Positions 25,299 through 35,680 of a DNA stretch of 64,000 nt are shown in pieces. The position numbers and the translations under genes are program-made. This DNA comes from Gibbula magus (taxonomy: Eukaryota; Mollusca; Gastropoda; Trochida; Trochidae). Numbering within the stretch: position 1 is the first letter of the stretch; every line of letters begins with the position of its first letter. Location: contig OW388289.1 in assembly GCA_936450465.1 (NCBI GenBank), forward strand, positions 70,306,420-70,370,419, written 5' to 3'. The notes under the pieces are model-generated. The model saw only the letters and a list, made by a program, of their open reading frames with translations. It was not told the origin of the DNA and made no database searches.

Positions 25299-27660
25299 CT
25301 TAAAGTTTTTGACTTCTTAAGAAACACTGACTCTCGACCTCATATTTTTTTTTATTTAAGGTCTGATCAGTTATAGAGCCAAGTATGTTTGGACAGTATG
25401 TCAGCAAACAGCTACATTTTCGTTTTACAAGTTTTGGTGATATTTCAGTTTTGGTAATTGTAAACTATCTTAACATTGTTTATATGGTGTGGTGAACCAA
25501 GTTCTCCACAATCGAATATATAGAGATTCATATTCAAGTTGGGATGTCATAATGTTTTTACAACTTTTTCCGAGGAAAAACAAGGGAAACATAAATTTAC
25601 TGGCACGAGTGTTGCAAAACAACATGAATGACATCCCTGAGAGTGGGTTAATGTCTTTAGTTATATATGTTAATTATCTATACCACTGAAGGCCTTCATT
25701 ACAAAAAATCATCAATGATCAATGGTGAATTTTATTCGTGTCTACACATATGGAAACATCTCTTACACTGTTGCTATCAAAACGCTAATGATGCAGGCTA
25801 TTTTGAAACAATATAATTTAAACTCAGAAAGATCACTGTTGTTATTTAATAATTTCCAGACAAAAATGTTAATATTTCGATGTAAAATTTCAATACTGTT
25901 ACAATCTTCCTCATTTGACATCAAACTTGTGTATAAGATGGCAGATGAATTGGCACTTTTACACTGATCACAAATACGTTCGGGGAAATGTGGGATCGAA
26001 CCGGCAATCTGGTGGTTCCTGGGCGAGTGAACTAACACTGCAACCAGATGACATGAGAAGGACATTTCTAAGCAATTGAAAAGAGTATTAGATTTTATTT
26101 CATCACAACGGTTATAAGTTTGCATAGTAGTTTTATTTTTGTAACTTTAAAGGAACTGTAGCACGCTGTTCTTACTAAAATACATTGCTCTCACGAAAAG
26201 AAACATAAGTGTTACCAATAGCGAAATAAGACCCCTGAAACAATAAAATAATCATAAAACGAATGTTTCCCTTAGCGGCCATTTTAAGGTGTTCACACTA
26301 AACATTCGAAAGTAGTTCAAGCGTTCAGACTGATGTAGCTATTTCTGTAAAAGCCATTGATTATGTTAATAGACATTTCTAAAAACCAATCGTATTGAAA
26401 TATATACTCCTAGTTTTTCGACCAAAAATAAGCTGAGAATTCGCACTTAAATAATAAAGATGTTTTCAAGTCTACATATAGATCATGTGTATTATTTTCA
26501 AGCGCAAAACATTGTGGTTTACTCCCACAATGTAAACAGACAAATAAAAGAGACCATTTATGATTACTCCACAAAATATAAAAATACAGTTTTTGGCGTT
26601 TATTAATTATTTACCATGAATTTCTTTCAATATGTAGTTTCTACAGATATTAAAATAAATGTATTACCCGACAAGGTACGTTGCTTGAATTGTGTAATCA
26701 ATGAGAATATATACATACTATAGCTGTCTTAGTTTGCTGGTATAATCACAATAAAGTACCATTTAACAGGTAAAAAGTCAATAATTTTTATATTCACAGG
26801 GTATTTTGAAACATGATAATATAACACATTCAGAAATGTGTGAGAAGGGACGAAAACAGTTGAAAAAACGAGCTTCGTGAAATTGATAAGCCAACACGCC
26901 TAGGAAATCCTTGTTTCTCTGTGGTACTTTTTTATGCAGAAAAGGAAAGGCTGTTAATATGACGTTAACTTCTATTGACGGGTTTTAATCTAAGGCCAAC
27001 TTGTCTTTAAAACCAAATTTCATCGGATAGTGATATCAACATTATTTATCATATGTTTTTTAGTTGTCTCTAGCGATTGATGTCATAAGTATGTTTTCCA
27101 AAACATAATGTTGTATTTAAAACACTAAAATACTCGAGGGCTCTTAAACGCTCAGAGTGGATTTCAAATTATGGCATGATGGCATTGTCATCCTGCTGTC
27201 TAACCTCTCCAAAATTGCATGAGACCAAGCAAACAGATCGCACCATTATAAATCAATACGGATAACCATTTTCTACTGATACGGCTTGGGTCGGGTAATG
27301 AGATGTTTTACCCTCTAAACGTAATATATTGTATAAACTTAAATAGATAAATAAACGACACAATTGAGAAAGAAATTATATGGAAAACAATTGTGCTGCA
27401 GTAAACGGAATTGCAAAATGTTTACAATATGTTGTATTTTTTATTTTATGTAAGCTGACGATATTGACATTAACAGTACCAACTTGTACATTTCCCCGTG
27501 TTCAACGTGCATCACGATTAGTTCATGCTTTGTGTGAGCTGCCTAATATAGACACATTTTTCACGGTTTTTTTTTACCCTATTATGTTAAACAAAACTGA
27601 AATCAAAACTAAACTTTTGTCAATTCTGTTTGTGGTTTGATGTAGTGTTGAGCTATGGTT
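25299..27660. other. Interior of the 3.47 kb element, no gene seen
   Basis: The interior is AT-rich. The longest frames are 120 codons on the minus strand (25763-26125, which runs across the tRNA-like segment) and 86 codons on the + strand (27380-27640). Neither shows transposase motifs. A TTTAAAGG...GTAGCACG terminus of another repeat lies near 26147. Confidence 0.6.
25985..26046 (-). repeat. tRNA-like segment (minus strand) inside the element
   Basis: On the minus strand TAGTTCACTCGCC resembles an A box and GCCGGTTCGATCCC is a good B box. TGGTTGCAGTGTTAG precedes it. This is a tRNA-derived SINE head or pseudo-tRNA carried within the larger element; stems are imperfect. Confidence 0.5.
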
Positions 27661-27663
27661 CAA

Positions 27664-27735
27664 GTCAGATGAACCATCGAGCACGTGAAACATGAACATC
27701 TCGGCCTTATGATTCACGTGCGCGAGGGTTCTGAC
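27664..27735. repeat. Hairpin near the right end of the 3.47 kb element
   Basis: GTCAGATGAACC-ATCGAGCACGTGAA at 27664-27689 pairs with TTCACGTGCGCGAGGGTTCTGAC at 27713-27735 with a few mismatches, around a 23-base loop. Confidence 0.7.
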
Positions 27736-27809
27736 TGACACACCTCGATCTCAGTCGGTAGGAACCACGCAAGCTCAAGACAGTCACGCTGCTATATTTT
27801 AAAATATGA

Positions 27810-28010
27810 GACAGCATGCCGTCTTGTGAAATATGAAGCTGGCATGCCGTCTTAATTTTAGCATTTTGACACAATGAACTCTCCCTGTATCATTAAGACG
27901 GGATACCGTCGAATACGTTTTATAGACGGCATGCCAAAGTCATAAGACAATAATTTCATGATAATTTCTAGACGGCATACCGTCTCTTTGTAACGAGACG
28001 GAAAGCCGTG
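27810..28010. repeat. Right subterminal array of the same palindrome
   Basis: Variants of GACGGCATGCCGTC begin at 27810, 27838, 27897, 27925, 27971 and 27997, the last within the terminal repeat. Spacing is 28, 59, 28, 46 and 26 bp, less regular than on the left, and most copies have one or two changes. Confidence 0.9.
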
Positions 28011-28021
28011 ATGTCCCTGAT

Positions 28022-28700
28022 TGACAGACGTGCGGCGGCTTTATTTAACAAAATGCTTATGAAATGTTTCCTATCAAAACGTGGTCATATTCACGAGGTT
28101 ATTTATTTATATATGACATTAGGTCTAGATCCATGGTTCCGCTGTTCAACGTTCATTTCGATCCATTATAACCCATGCCATTTGAACTACCGAATTGATA
28201 GCCTCTTCCATCACATGCATGTGTCTAAAGTAATGATTATCTCAAAATCATCGAGAACTCTACAAATTGCCACAAATCCATACTCAAGTGGTCCAAATCA
28301 ACTGATCCCTCTATATCCCCAGAATTTTTGATTGATCTAAGGGTCCATCTAAACTACTTCTGTGAAATGATTTCCAGGCGTGTAAATTGTATGTTTCAGG
28401 ACTCTATAGTGTACTCAATAGTGAAGCTATATAACATCGTCGTCACATATGTGTGGGCAGAAGGTCAAATGACTTTTCTATTCCTACATATATCGGCTAT
28501 TCCATCTGAAAACATTTGTAACCAATACTATAAAGACTATACATGTAATGAATACAGATTGAAACATTACTTCTCTGTATTACCAACATATTCCTATTTA
28601 TTCAGTTGAATGGCATATCAACGTTTGATGTTTTGTAAACAGGTTTACTTAAACATGGAATTGGGCTTTTTGAAATTGAAAACTAAAAACTGAATATGAA
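28022..28700 (+). other. Block conserved in copies A, B and C
   Basis: GGTCTAGATC, CCATTATAA, ACTACC(G/A)AATTGATAG and TTGATTGATCTAAGGGTC occur in the same order at 46870-47110 (B) and 60765-60990 (C). Two overlapping + frames in A (107 and 93 codons, 28008-28331 and 28328-28609) are not preserved in B or C, where indels break them. This conservation therefore reflects duplication and not an evident protein. Confidence 0.6.
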
Positions 28701-29503
28701 AAAGGGAAACCAAATGCAGTTTTAAGACATTGTCAATCTAAAGGGATATAGTGATCCAGATCAAAATATTGTTCCACCTATTTTCTGTTCCTTATAGCAA
28801 CATCATTTATCATAATCAAGATGGGACGATTGTAAATTTAACTTTAGCAATTTTCGAGTTAGCAGTTAGATAAAAGAACATATAATCGTGTCACGTGAGA
28901 CATCTCCAGCTGAGAGAAACTTCAAGTTTTTTTTAACTCATTCTTTATCTTCAACAAGAAGGGCAGATGGAATGTAGAGTGGATTATTTGAACATTTAAC
29001 TCCAATCGTTCGAACATTGTACGGGAATGTGAATGTTTAGTTTCAGGTTAATTGCTAAGAAACGTTGAACATTAATTAAACATTTATAAACTGAATATGC
29101 CAGTAGGTCAGACATGTTACCCAATTAACACGTCTAAGTGTTCATTCAGTCACTGTGAAGAATGATTACGTTATCTGACTTGACAAGTGTTAGCTAATGG
29201 TGCGCTATATTGCCACTGGTGTAGATAATTATCCTTCAGTTTCCATGAATATTTCCCCCAGCAATTATATTATCGTGTAATAATGCAATTATATCATAAC
29301 ATGTCTAACTATGAATATATTATATCCTAATATGAACGTAATAAAATAGTGGCATAAACAACAGTTTATATATTATATACATACTCATTTTATCAGGGAT
29401 AGGAAGAAAATATATCATAATGTCAACTTTTGACATTCAATCAAAATTGGGTCATATTTAAATTCGGGGGTAGAAATTAAATCGCCACTTGTTTAAGGAA
29501 CCA

Positions 29504-29716
29504 TCAAAAATGAGATGTAAGGATCCTCGCTGTGAAATAAGATACCAGTTTGCTACAAAACACCTGCATATCAACATTGCTATGATACAAGGCAATGATC
29601 TTGAATGTTAGGTCACGGTTATGTAGGAAATCTGAAATATGATATTTTAATAATATGTTGTGGAGTGTGTCATTGAGATAATCACAGTGTGATTCCATAA
29701 GATCATAAAATGACAT
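29504..29716 (-). other. Minus-strand frame with a matching frame in copy B (weak exon candidate)
   Basis: A 70-codon frame. Copy B has a 71-codon frame at 48277-48492. The two share MESH, SDFLHN, DLT, a central NV(D/N)MQV and CSKLVSY, and differ by an in-frame 9-bp length change. Many substitutions are amino-acid changing, and the 5' part is frame-shifted relative to an overlapping B frame, so selection is not obvious. No family recognised. Slightly upstream on the same strand MLAR(C/Y)DFRD(T/S)MS is also kept in both copies (A 30145-30185, B about 48985-49025). Confidence 0.25.
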
Positions 29717-31082
29717 TAAATATTGATTTAATTGTCTCAGGAGGGTACATATAAATGAATGATTATCAATATATTCCTGGCATGAATGAAGATGTATTAT
29801 TCACACTGTAAAATAGGAGTAACTTTGACATCATTTATATGCATTAAGAATAATTATAAAATAAAAAGGAAGAATTATAAACTCATAAAAAATTCTCAAA
29901 GTCATATCTATATCCGCCAGTTTAAATAATAATTGCCTGGAGTGCATTTTCACATCGATAAACAGAAATACATGTTGTTCATTATGATAATCAATCTTCA
30001 TTTGTACTTTTGTTACTTTTTGACAACCAAGTTTCTTCACATGTTTGTACGTAAGGTACGAAGAAGAATTTTAAAACCCATCTTATTTTAAACAAATGTG
30101 GTATCATCTTTGAACTGTATCTTGATACTATCAAACTTGAAATGGTTTTATTAATTTGGATCAGATAACTCATGGTATCGCGGAAGTCACATCTAGCCAA
30201 CATCTTGCTTGAAATCAGCATCTACCAAAGAATATTATGTTACACAGTCTGATACTGACATACATAATGCATTTCACTAATGTTGCATGATGACTACTTT
30301 TAACAATTAAACATTTTTTCCAATATGAATAAATATATATTAAGCTACATGAAACATAATAACATAACACCATCAGATCTTGATAGCATTAACATATTTG
30401 TATTTGTTTTAACCAGTGTTATGAGATTCGGCTATCGAGGGTTAACCGAATGTGGCATGTGTTGAATTGATTGACAGTTTAATTACATATTGGAATGGGA
30501 ATTCGATTAGAAAATTGGCACACATAATCTTAAACCATCAAATGCGTTATTCCTGGCTAAATGATTCCTGTCATTCAAACATTGATTCGTCATTTGGGTT
30601 TTCATTTACAGTCAAAGATCAGAGCAATCTCTGAAACATAATTAACCCCAATTCATGCATGGTGAATAAGATGAAATAGAAATGTCGAATCAGTGGTGGC
30701 TGCTTGTTTGAAAACTTTGTAGCTTCTATCAAGGGATGTTCGCGAGTGTTATTAGTAATGTGACATAGCTAATATGTTAATTGTCAAAATAAAACAAATG
30801 AACAAAAGGTGTGAAGTAGCTAATATTTGAAGTAACTGAACGTGGATATATAGCTTAATCCGATTTTTACTATTATTAAGTAATGAAAACAGTTACTGAG
30901 TTAAACTTGTTATCGAGGTCACTGTAAACTGTTTGTATTGTTTGTGCTGGCAGGGACCCATCGAGAAAAAAACTACGAGAATTTGTGCTATTGCCGATAG
31001 TGTTATCCAAAATATAAGAATGTCACATTTGAATATCTATACTTTATGTTTTGAGTGTCTTTGTCTCTGTTTTCATTGTTAG

Positions 31083-31278
31083 TCACGCGGGAGATTCTAA
31101 ACGAAAATAGTAGATCTCCAAAGATTTCATCTGCAGAAAAGTGTTCTACCTGCAGTTACGTATGTGTTCAATGATGCGGGGACATTTGGTTTGATCGCTA
31201 GTTCAAGTCAATATTTTCAATGCATGTCATTATTGTATGGCAGGCTTTCTTCTTGGAATATTATTAGCTGACATGTAA
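31083..31278 (+). pseudogene. Broken exon-like blocks in copy A (membrane-protein remnant?)
   Basis: A pyrimidine-rich tract ending ATTGTTAG precedes a block from 31083 reading TREIL, then SPKIS. Downstream, GTATGGCAG precedes a block from 31244 reading AGFLLGI before a stop at 31276-31278. In copy B the matching blocks (54338 and 54477) have better acceptors (ATTGTTACAG, ATGTTGCAG), and the second runs on into a hydrophobic stretch. In A about 65 bases of that stretch are deleted, and a SINE has landed 20 bases further on. I infer a decayed copy of whatever B encodes; a coincidence of AT-rich DNA remains possible. Confidence 0.3.
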
Positions 31279-31297
31279 AATACAGGCAAAAGGGTGG

Positions 31298-31621
31298 GAT
31301 GGGCGCGATAGTGCAGTGGTTAGCGCGTTCGGCTTCGGATCAAGAGGTCCGGGGTTCGAATCCCGCCAGGGGCACGGCAACTTTGTCTGCAGTAGAGAAC
31401 TGTTCTACACGCAGTCAGGTTTGGGTGCAATGCTACACTGAATTTCAGTGCAGTATCACCCATGGTTCGCTAGTTCCAGCCGATGCTCGCAGGTTTCACC
31501 ACAGTGCATAGCCACATGGCGTTGCGGGCTTTCTCCCTGCCGTAATACTCGCAGCCGCGATATAAGTGAAATAATTTTGAAAGCGGCGTTAAACCCCAAT
31601 TCACCTCACCTCACCTCACCC
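31298..31621 (+). mobile_element. Full-length tRNA-derived SINE, 324 bp
   Basis: The head has an A box (TAGTGCAGTGGTTAGCGCG) and a canonical B box (GGGGTTCGAATCCCGCC). The body runs through ACCCATGGTTCGCTAGTTCC and GCGGCGTTAAACCCC, and the tail is a TCACC repeat (TCACCTCACCTCACCTCACC). Perfect 12-bp target duplications GCAAAAGGGTGG flank it at 31286-31297 and 31622-31633. Copy B at 54580-54595 lacks it. Truncated or diverged relatives lie at 1724, 38467 and 51141. Amplification would depend on a partner LINE not seen here. Confidence 0.93.
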
Positions 31622-32681
31622 GCAAAAGGGTGGACGATATTGATTTTAAAACTAATTGAATTTGCATGAAGGGGTTTAGGTTCAGTGTGAACATGAAACA
31701 TCATATTACATTCTGATATCAGTCTGATCGGATATGTTTGTTAATCAGATTGATGGATTGCGTCCATTTTAATCTTCTCTAGTACTTTCATCGAACATGC
31801 AATGGACAGGTTACATACACATGTCCCAGTGATCTCTCTTGCTCTATTTTAAACCTAGACCACCTTAGTTTCTGCTCTGTCCCACGACAGGCTATTCAGA
31901 ATATAAATAAACAAGATGGTAATGCTTTCCTAACTCTCTGCAAAAGGGTGGATCCAATAATTACAACGCGGCAGTTTTGTCATGTGTATTGGTGGATGAA
32001 TCATACAATTGTTATTAGCATGTGTATCTTCTAAGCGAGAAGTAATAATAGAATAAATCTAGTATTGTTATTAATGTAGTTAATCATTATCATTTATTTA
32101 TGAATATATCATTAATGGTTTCTTTTTTTTCTATTTACATGCATTGGAAGCTATTCCATTGTTTTACACTAGTTCAGGTTCCTGTTTCAAGGCCTGGTTG
32201 GTTGTAACTTTTTTTAAACAGGAGTCCAACACAAACTAAATGGCTAAGATAAGGTTCTTTAAGGACATAATTTTGCTACATGATCTTCATCATCATCTGA
32301 TATACACATAATGTGCCAACTCTTTCCAATAATTGAATGGACAGTGCTTGTATAGATGTGACTAGTTCAAATTTTGAACAGATATTGTTTTATTGATTAC
32401 TATTCTCACAAAATGGTATAGCATGTCCTTGTACAACACACGGCGATGATCATCGGTTGCTTCACGAAATACACGACGTTGAGAATGCAAATACTATAGT
32501 ATTTTGTCTTTTTTTATCCTGTATGTGTAAAGACACATTTTAAATCACATGTGACTTTCATGTGATTTTTTAAAGTTTGATATCTTGGGTGGTGATTATG
32601 TCTTCCTTCATATAGTTACCAGTTATGGGTATAGTATTTCATCAGTACATTATCATCTTCATCTCTACACACGGGTCAAAA

Positions 32682-32790
32682 ATGTTCGAAATGAAACAAT
32701 CGTATCAGCTGCCTCAATATCCTGTCTCACCTCCCAAGGCATCCTTTCACATTATTACTGTCCCTTCACGTGTTTCAACATCAGACTCAG
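32682..32790 (+). other. Donor-bounded 109-bp block, copy A (weak exon candidate)
   Basis: The block reads in one frame from MFEMKQSYQL through SPP and ITVPSRVSTSDS to ACTCAG followed by GTTTGT, a good 5' splice site. Copy B (55649-55757) has the same length with only six substitutions, while sequence after the donor diverges by indels. Proline/serine/tyrosine content would fit a cytoplasmic tail. Four of six differences change amino acids, so constraint is not shown. The acceptor is uncertain; TTTCATCAG at 32645 is one option, but between it and the block the copies differ by one base. Confidence 0.3.
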
Positions 32791-35680
32791 GTTTGTTGCA
32801 ATATCCGTCCATGAGAAAAGTAGACTTTACACCACATGAGATGGAAAAGAAAGGTCACGACGCAAAACAAAGATTAATATATGGCGCCTGACACTGAACT
32901 GCATATTAACACCATAAACATTCTGGTACAGGTTAGCACTGGCAGACAAGCACTGAATTTGACTTAGTTAATGGGATATTGATTTAGTGATAGATCGACA
33001 ACATATGTATACCTTCGATGCTGAAAAGAATATATGTGTACTCAATTATTCATACATTGTTCAACTTTAACGTTTATTGTTTGTGTACTTATGACAGTAT
33101 TAGTATGGCATTGATATAAATAATTTCAGTCTTTAAATTCGTTCCAATTTGTGATATTGATATAGGTATATACAAACGATTTACATCAATGGAAGAAAAC
33201 GGAAACATTTACAAATTGGTTTACATGACTGTAAAATTTAATGTGAGGATTTCAAAACTGAAGAGTGATGAGCTTGTGTAATGTTATCGACTCTAAAATA
33301 AGATAATCAACTGAATGAGTCTGCATATTTGAAATGAGTCTCCTTGTTCTCAAAGTAGTGACAATAGGACCATCTTGAATATCAAACCAACAATGCAGTC
33401 TTCCTCATCAGAACAAAGTTACATTGCGGTCGCGGCAATGTGTGAGCTGTTTTCAATGCAACTGGTTTAATAGCTAGATGTGCCTTAGGATTCGATTTAA
33501 GCAGTACATATAATGCAAATGATGTAATAAAATTACAAGGAGTTAAGTTGGTAAGGGGTAATGTTTTCATCCAGACTTCAGATAGTTTTGGACCATAATC
33601 TTAAAATGTGATGTTTGTGATTTAGAGCTTTAATGTGACTTTATTTTGCAACGGTTAAAGAAACATGAGAAGAAAGGATGACAATATGAAATGTATAAGC
33701 AATAATTTGCTGATTTAACAAGTTAACATTAACAACTACTTGAACAGTGTACAACATTGAAAACAAATACATATAAACAAAAAGAAAAACAAAAACGTTC
33801 ATCCAACCTAACTTATATCTTAATCTGTATCATTGATGCTAGTTTTACTAATTTTAAGATTTATTTACCCTAAGCAGAAAGTAGGAGAATGCGAGCTTAG
33901 CTAACGTGCTGTTCTATATTCAAAACAGAATTTCACTCTGAATGTATAGACAGTACATACTTCGATTCTCAATGGTGAGCTAGTGTAAACTGTTTCAATA
34001 TGACCAGAGTAATATATTCATTGGAGCCGAAACAATGGGATCATAGCTGTCGGATCGTCTGGTATTACTATATCTTGTAATGAAGAGATCTCATGCGTTA
34101 CAAACTTGTCCTGGCGGCTTCAATAATGATTATTTAACATCAACTACCAGGGAGCAGTGCATATGAATTATGCTTCCTTCATGTACATCCCAGCAACTGT
34201 AGATGAGATAAGATGTCGCGAGACTTGGTCAATCTGTTGATTTTGGTAGTAAATGCTCCAATGCTTGAGGTATGTCGGCAATGTAGAGATTTATGAGTCA
34301 TTTTCCATTTAAAATATCCAAACAATCAGAATCGAGAAAGTATAAGATGTCATGTTATTAACTTATATAAACGTATTTGTTTGATAAACATTAGCAGAAA
34401 AGGACGAATGGTATTTAAAAAGACAACGGGTTGGTAACTTCCTGAACACATTCATCTACTTGGTTTAAGTACAGTAAGAATAACTATTGGGGATTTGGGG
34501 AACTATATAGGGAAGACAACGGGCGAAACCGAAATACCAATACCATCTCAGAGTTTCTTAAATATGGTATTCAACGTGAGTTTGATGTTTTATTTATTTA
34601 CTCAATCACTTAAATGAAGCTCAATTGCATGAACATCACTAATCTTACGCACACTTGTGCATACTTATGCAGGACTTATGGGCATGTGATTGTCACACAA
34701 ATCTTGATATATGTGTCATAAGTAATTTCCAATGTATGCACATATATTGAACCGTGTAAATAAAGGTCATCTAAATGAAATGTTTAGCATGTCACTGTCA
34801 GTGTCTGGATTTGTAAGTTATGCAATAGTACTGAAAAATAGTATGAATAATGTAGAAGTGTGTACATGTAGACAATTCGGCTCATGTGAGTCAATATAAG
34901 TTGTCCTCTATATAATATGTGCATTCTTGTAATTGTCTCCACTTTTATAATGCAAGTAAGACATGTTTGATAGCCAACAAACATGTGAAATGATGGTGAA
35001 CAACAATCGAGGAAAATCACATGGGTTCATGTTTAAGTAGTCAGTGTGTGAAGATAGTTGAAGTTACCCTGATTTAGGAGTGTTACCCTGATTTAGGAGT
35101 GTGTTAATCCCTTTTCAAACATTAGGCTCCCGTGATTAGGATTAGGTAGGACTTGTTAGTATGTACTTTGACACAGATGCCAAGTTATATTGCCTTATAA
35201 ATTAAACGTAATTACTGATAGACTAAGTGACTTTACCCCGAATCTACTCGAGTATGCCACTGTATACCGACTGATTTAAGATCCAATGAAGTATGTCATG
35301 GCAACGTGTCACTTATTTATATTCTGTTCGCAGTTTAACTGACGATGTCAACGACCATATGCAAGATCTGGGAAAACTAAATTAGATATAATGATAGATA
35401 CACGTGTATCAAAACGTGTTTTAAAATACAGAATGAGATGGTTGAGTGCCAAATTATTAAATTGAATGAGATGCTTCACACCTCCGTAAGGTATACGATT
35501 ACCCCTAATCAGAACTGAAGTGAGATAATTATTGTCCTACTCTCCAGGGAAAAAGTAATAAAAAGATAATAAAGTAATACATTTGGATACAAAGGCCAGG
35601 TGTGGAAGGCGAAGACAGACAATGGGACAAGCAAAGGGGATGTTTGGCAAATATGCGTGGGTGGGCGGGAAAATGAGTTA

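Larger units (their letters stand above)
24553..28021. mobile_element. 3.47 kb inverted-repeat element with palindrome arrays
   Basis: The terminal inverted repeats are 24556-24578 and 27997-28019: CAGGGACA, three variable bases, CGGCTT, one variable base, CCGTC, matching at 19 of 23 positions. An extra A(G/A)T extends each end. Flanking ACAGAC (24547-24552 and 28024-28029) looks like the core of a degenerate 6-8 bp target duplication. Copy B at about 46785-46800 (GGGTATAGATGTGTGGCGGC) and copy C near 60740 lack it, giving empty sites. No transposase frame exists, so it is non-autonomous. CAGGG ends with a possible 8-bp duplication suggest hAT, but this is tentative. Both ends carry arrays of a 14-bp palindrome. 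Confidence 0.85.
15681..33565 (+). repeat. Tandem segmental duplication, copy A (about 17.9 kb)
   Basis: Direct alignment by eye gives collinear blocks in the same orientation with copy B: 15681-17575 with 33566-35532; 17570-19355 with 37643-40231; 19655-20090 with 41868-42345; 20630-21935 with 43047-44370; 23455-24545 with 44375-46790; 28022-30416 with 46790-49439; 30414-31285 with 53597-54590; 31622-33565 with 54575-56456. Gaps correspond to insertions or deletions private to one copy. The identity looks like about 80-95% depending on the block, but I did not compute it. Confidence 0.92.

Noticed and set aside
25763..26125. 120-codon minus-strand frame in the 3.47 kb element
   Set aside because: It crosses a tRNA-like segment and has no transposase or other motif; length is within chance for this window.
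28008..28609. Two overlapping + frames totalling about 200 codons
   Set aside because: Indels destroy both frames in copy B and copy C, and the first starts inside the mobile element terminus.
31298..31380. Functional tRNA gene
   Set aside because: A and B boxes are present but the acceptor and anticodon stems do not pair, and the segment continues into a SINE body with target duplications.
31299..31511. 70-codon frame reading VQWLARSASDQEVRGS
   Set aside because: It is a translation of the tRNA-derived SINE and recurs wherever the SINE occurs.
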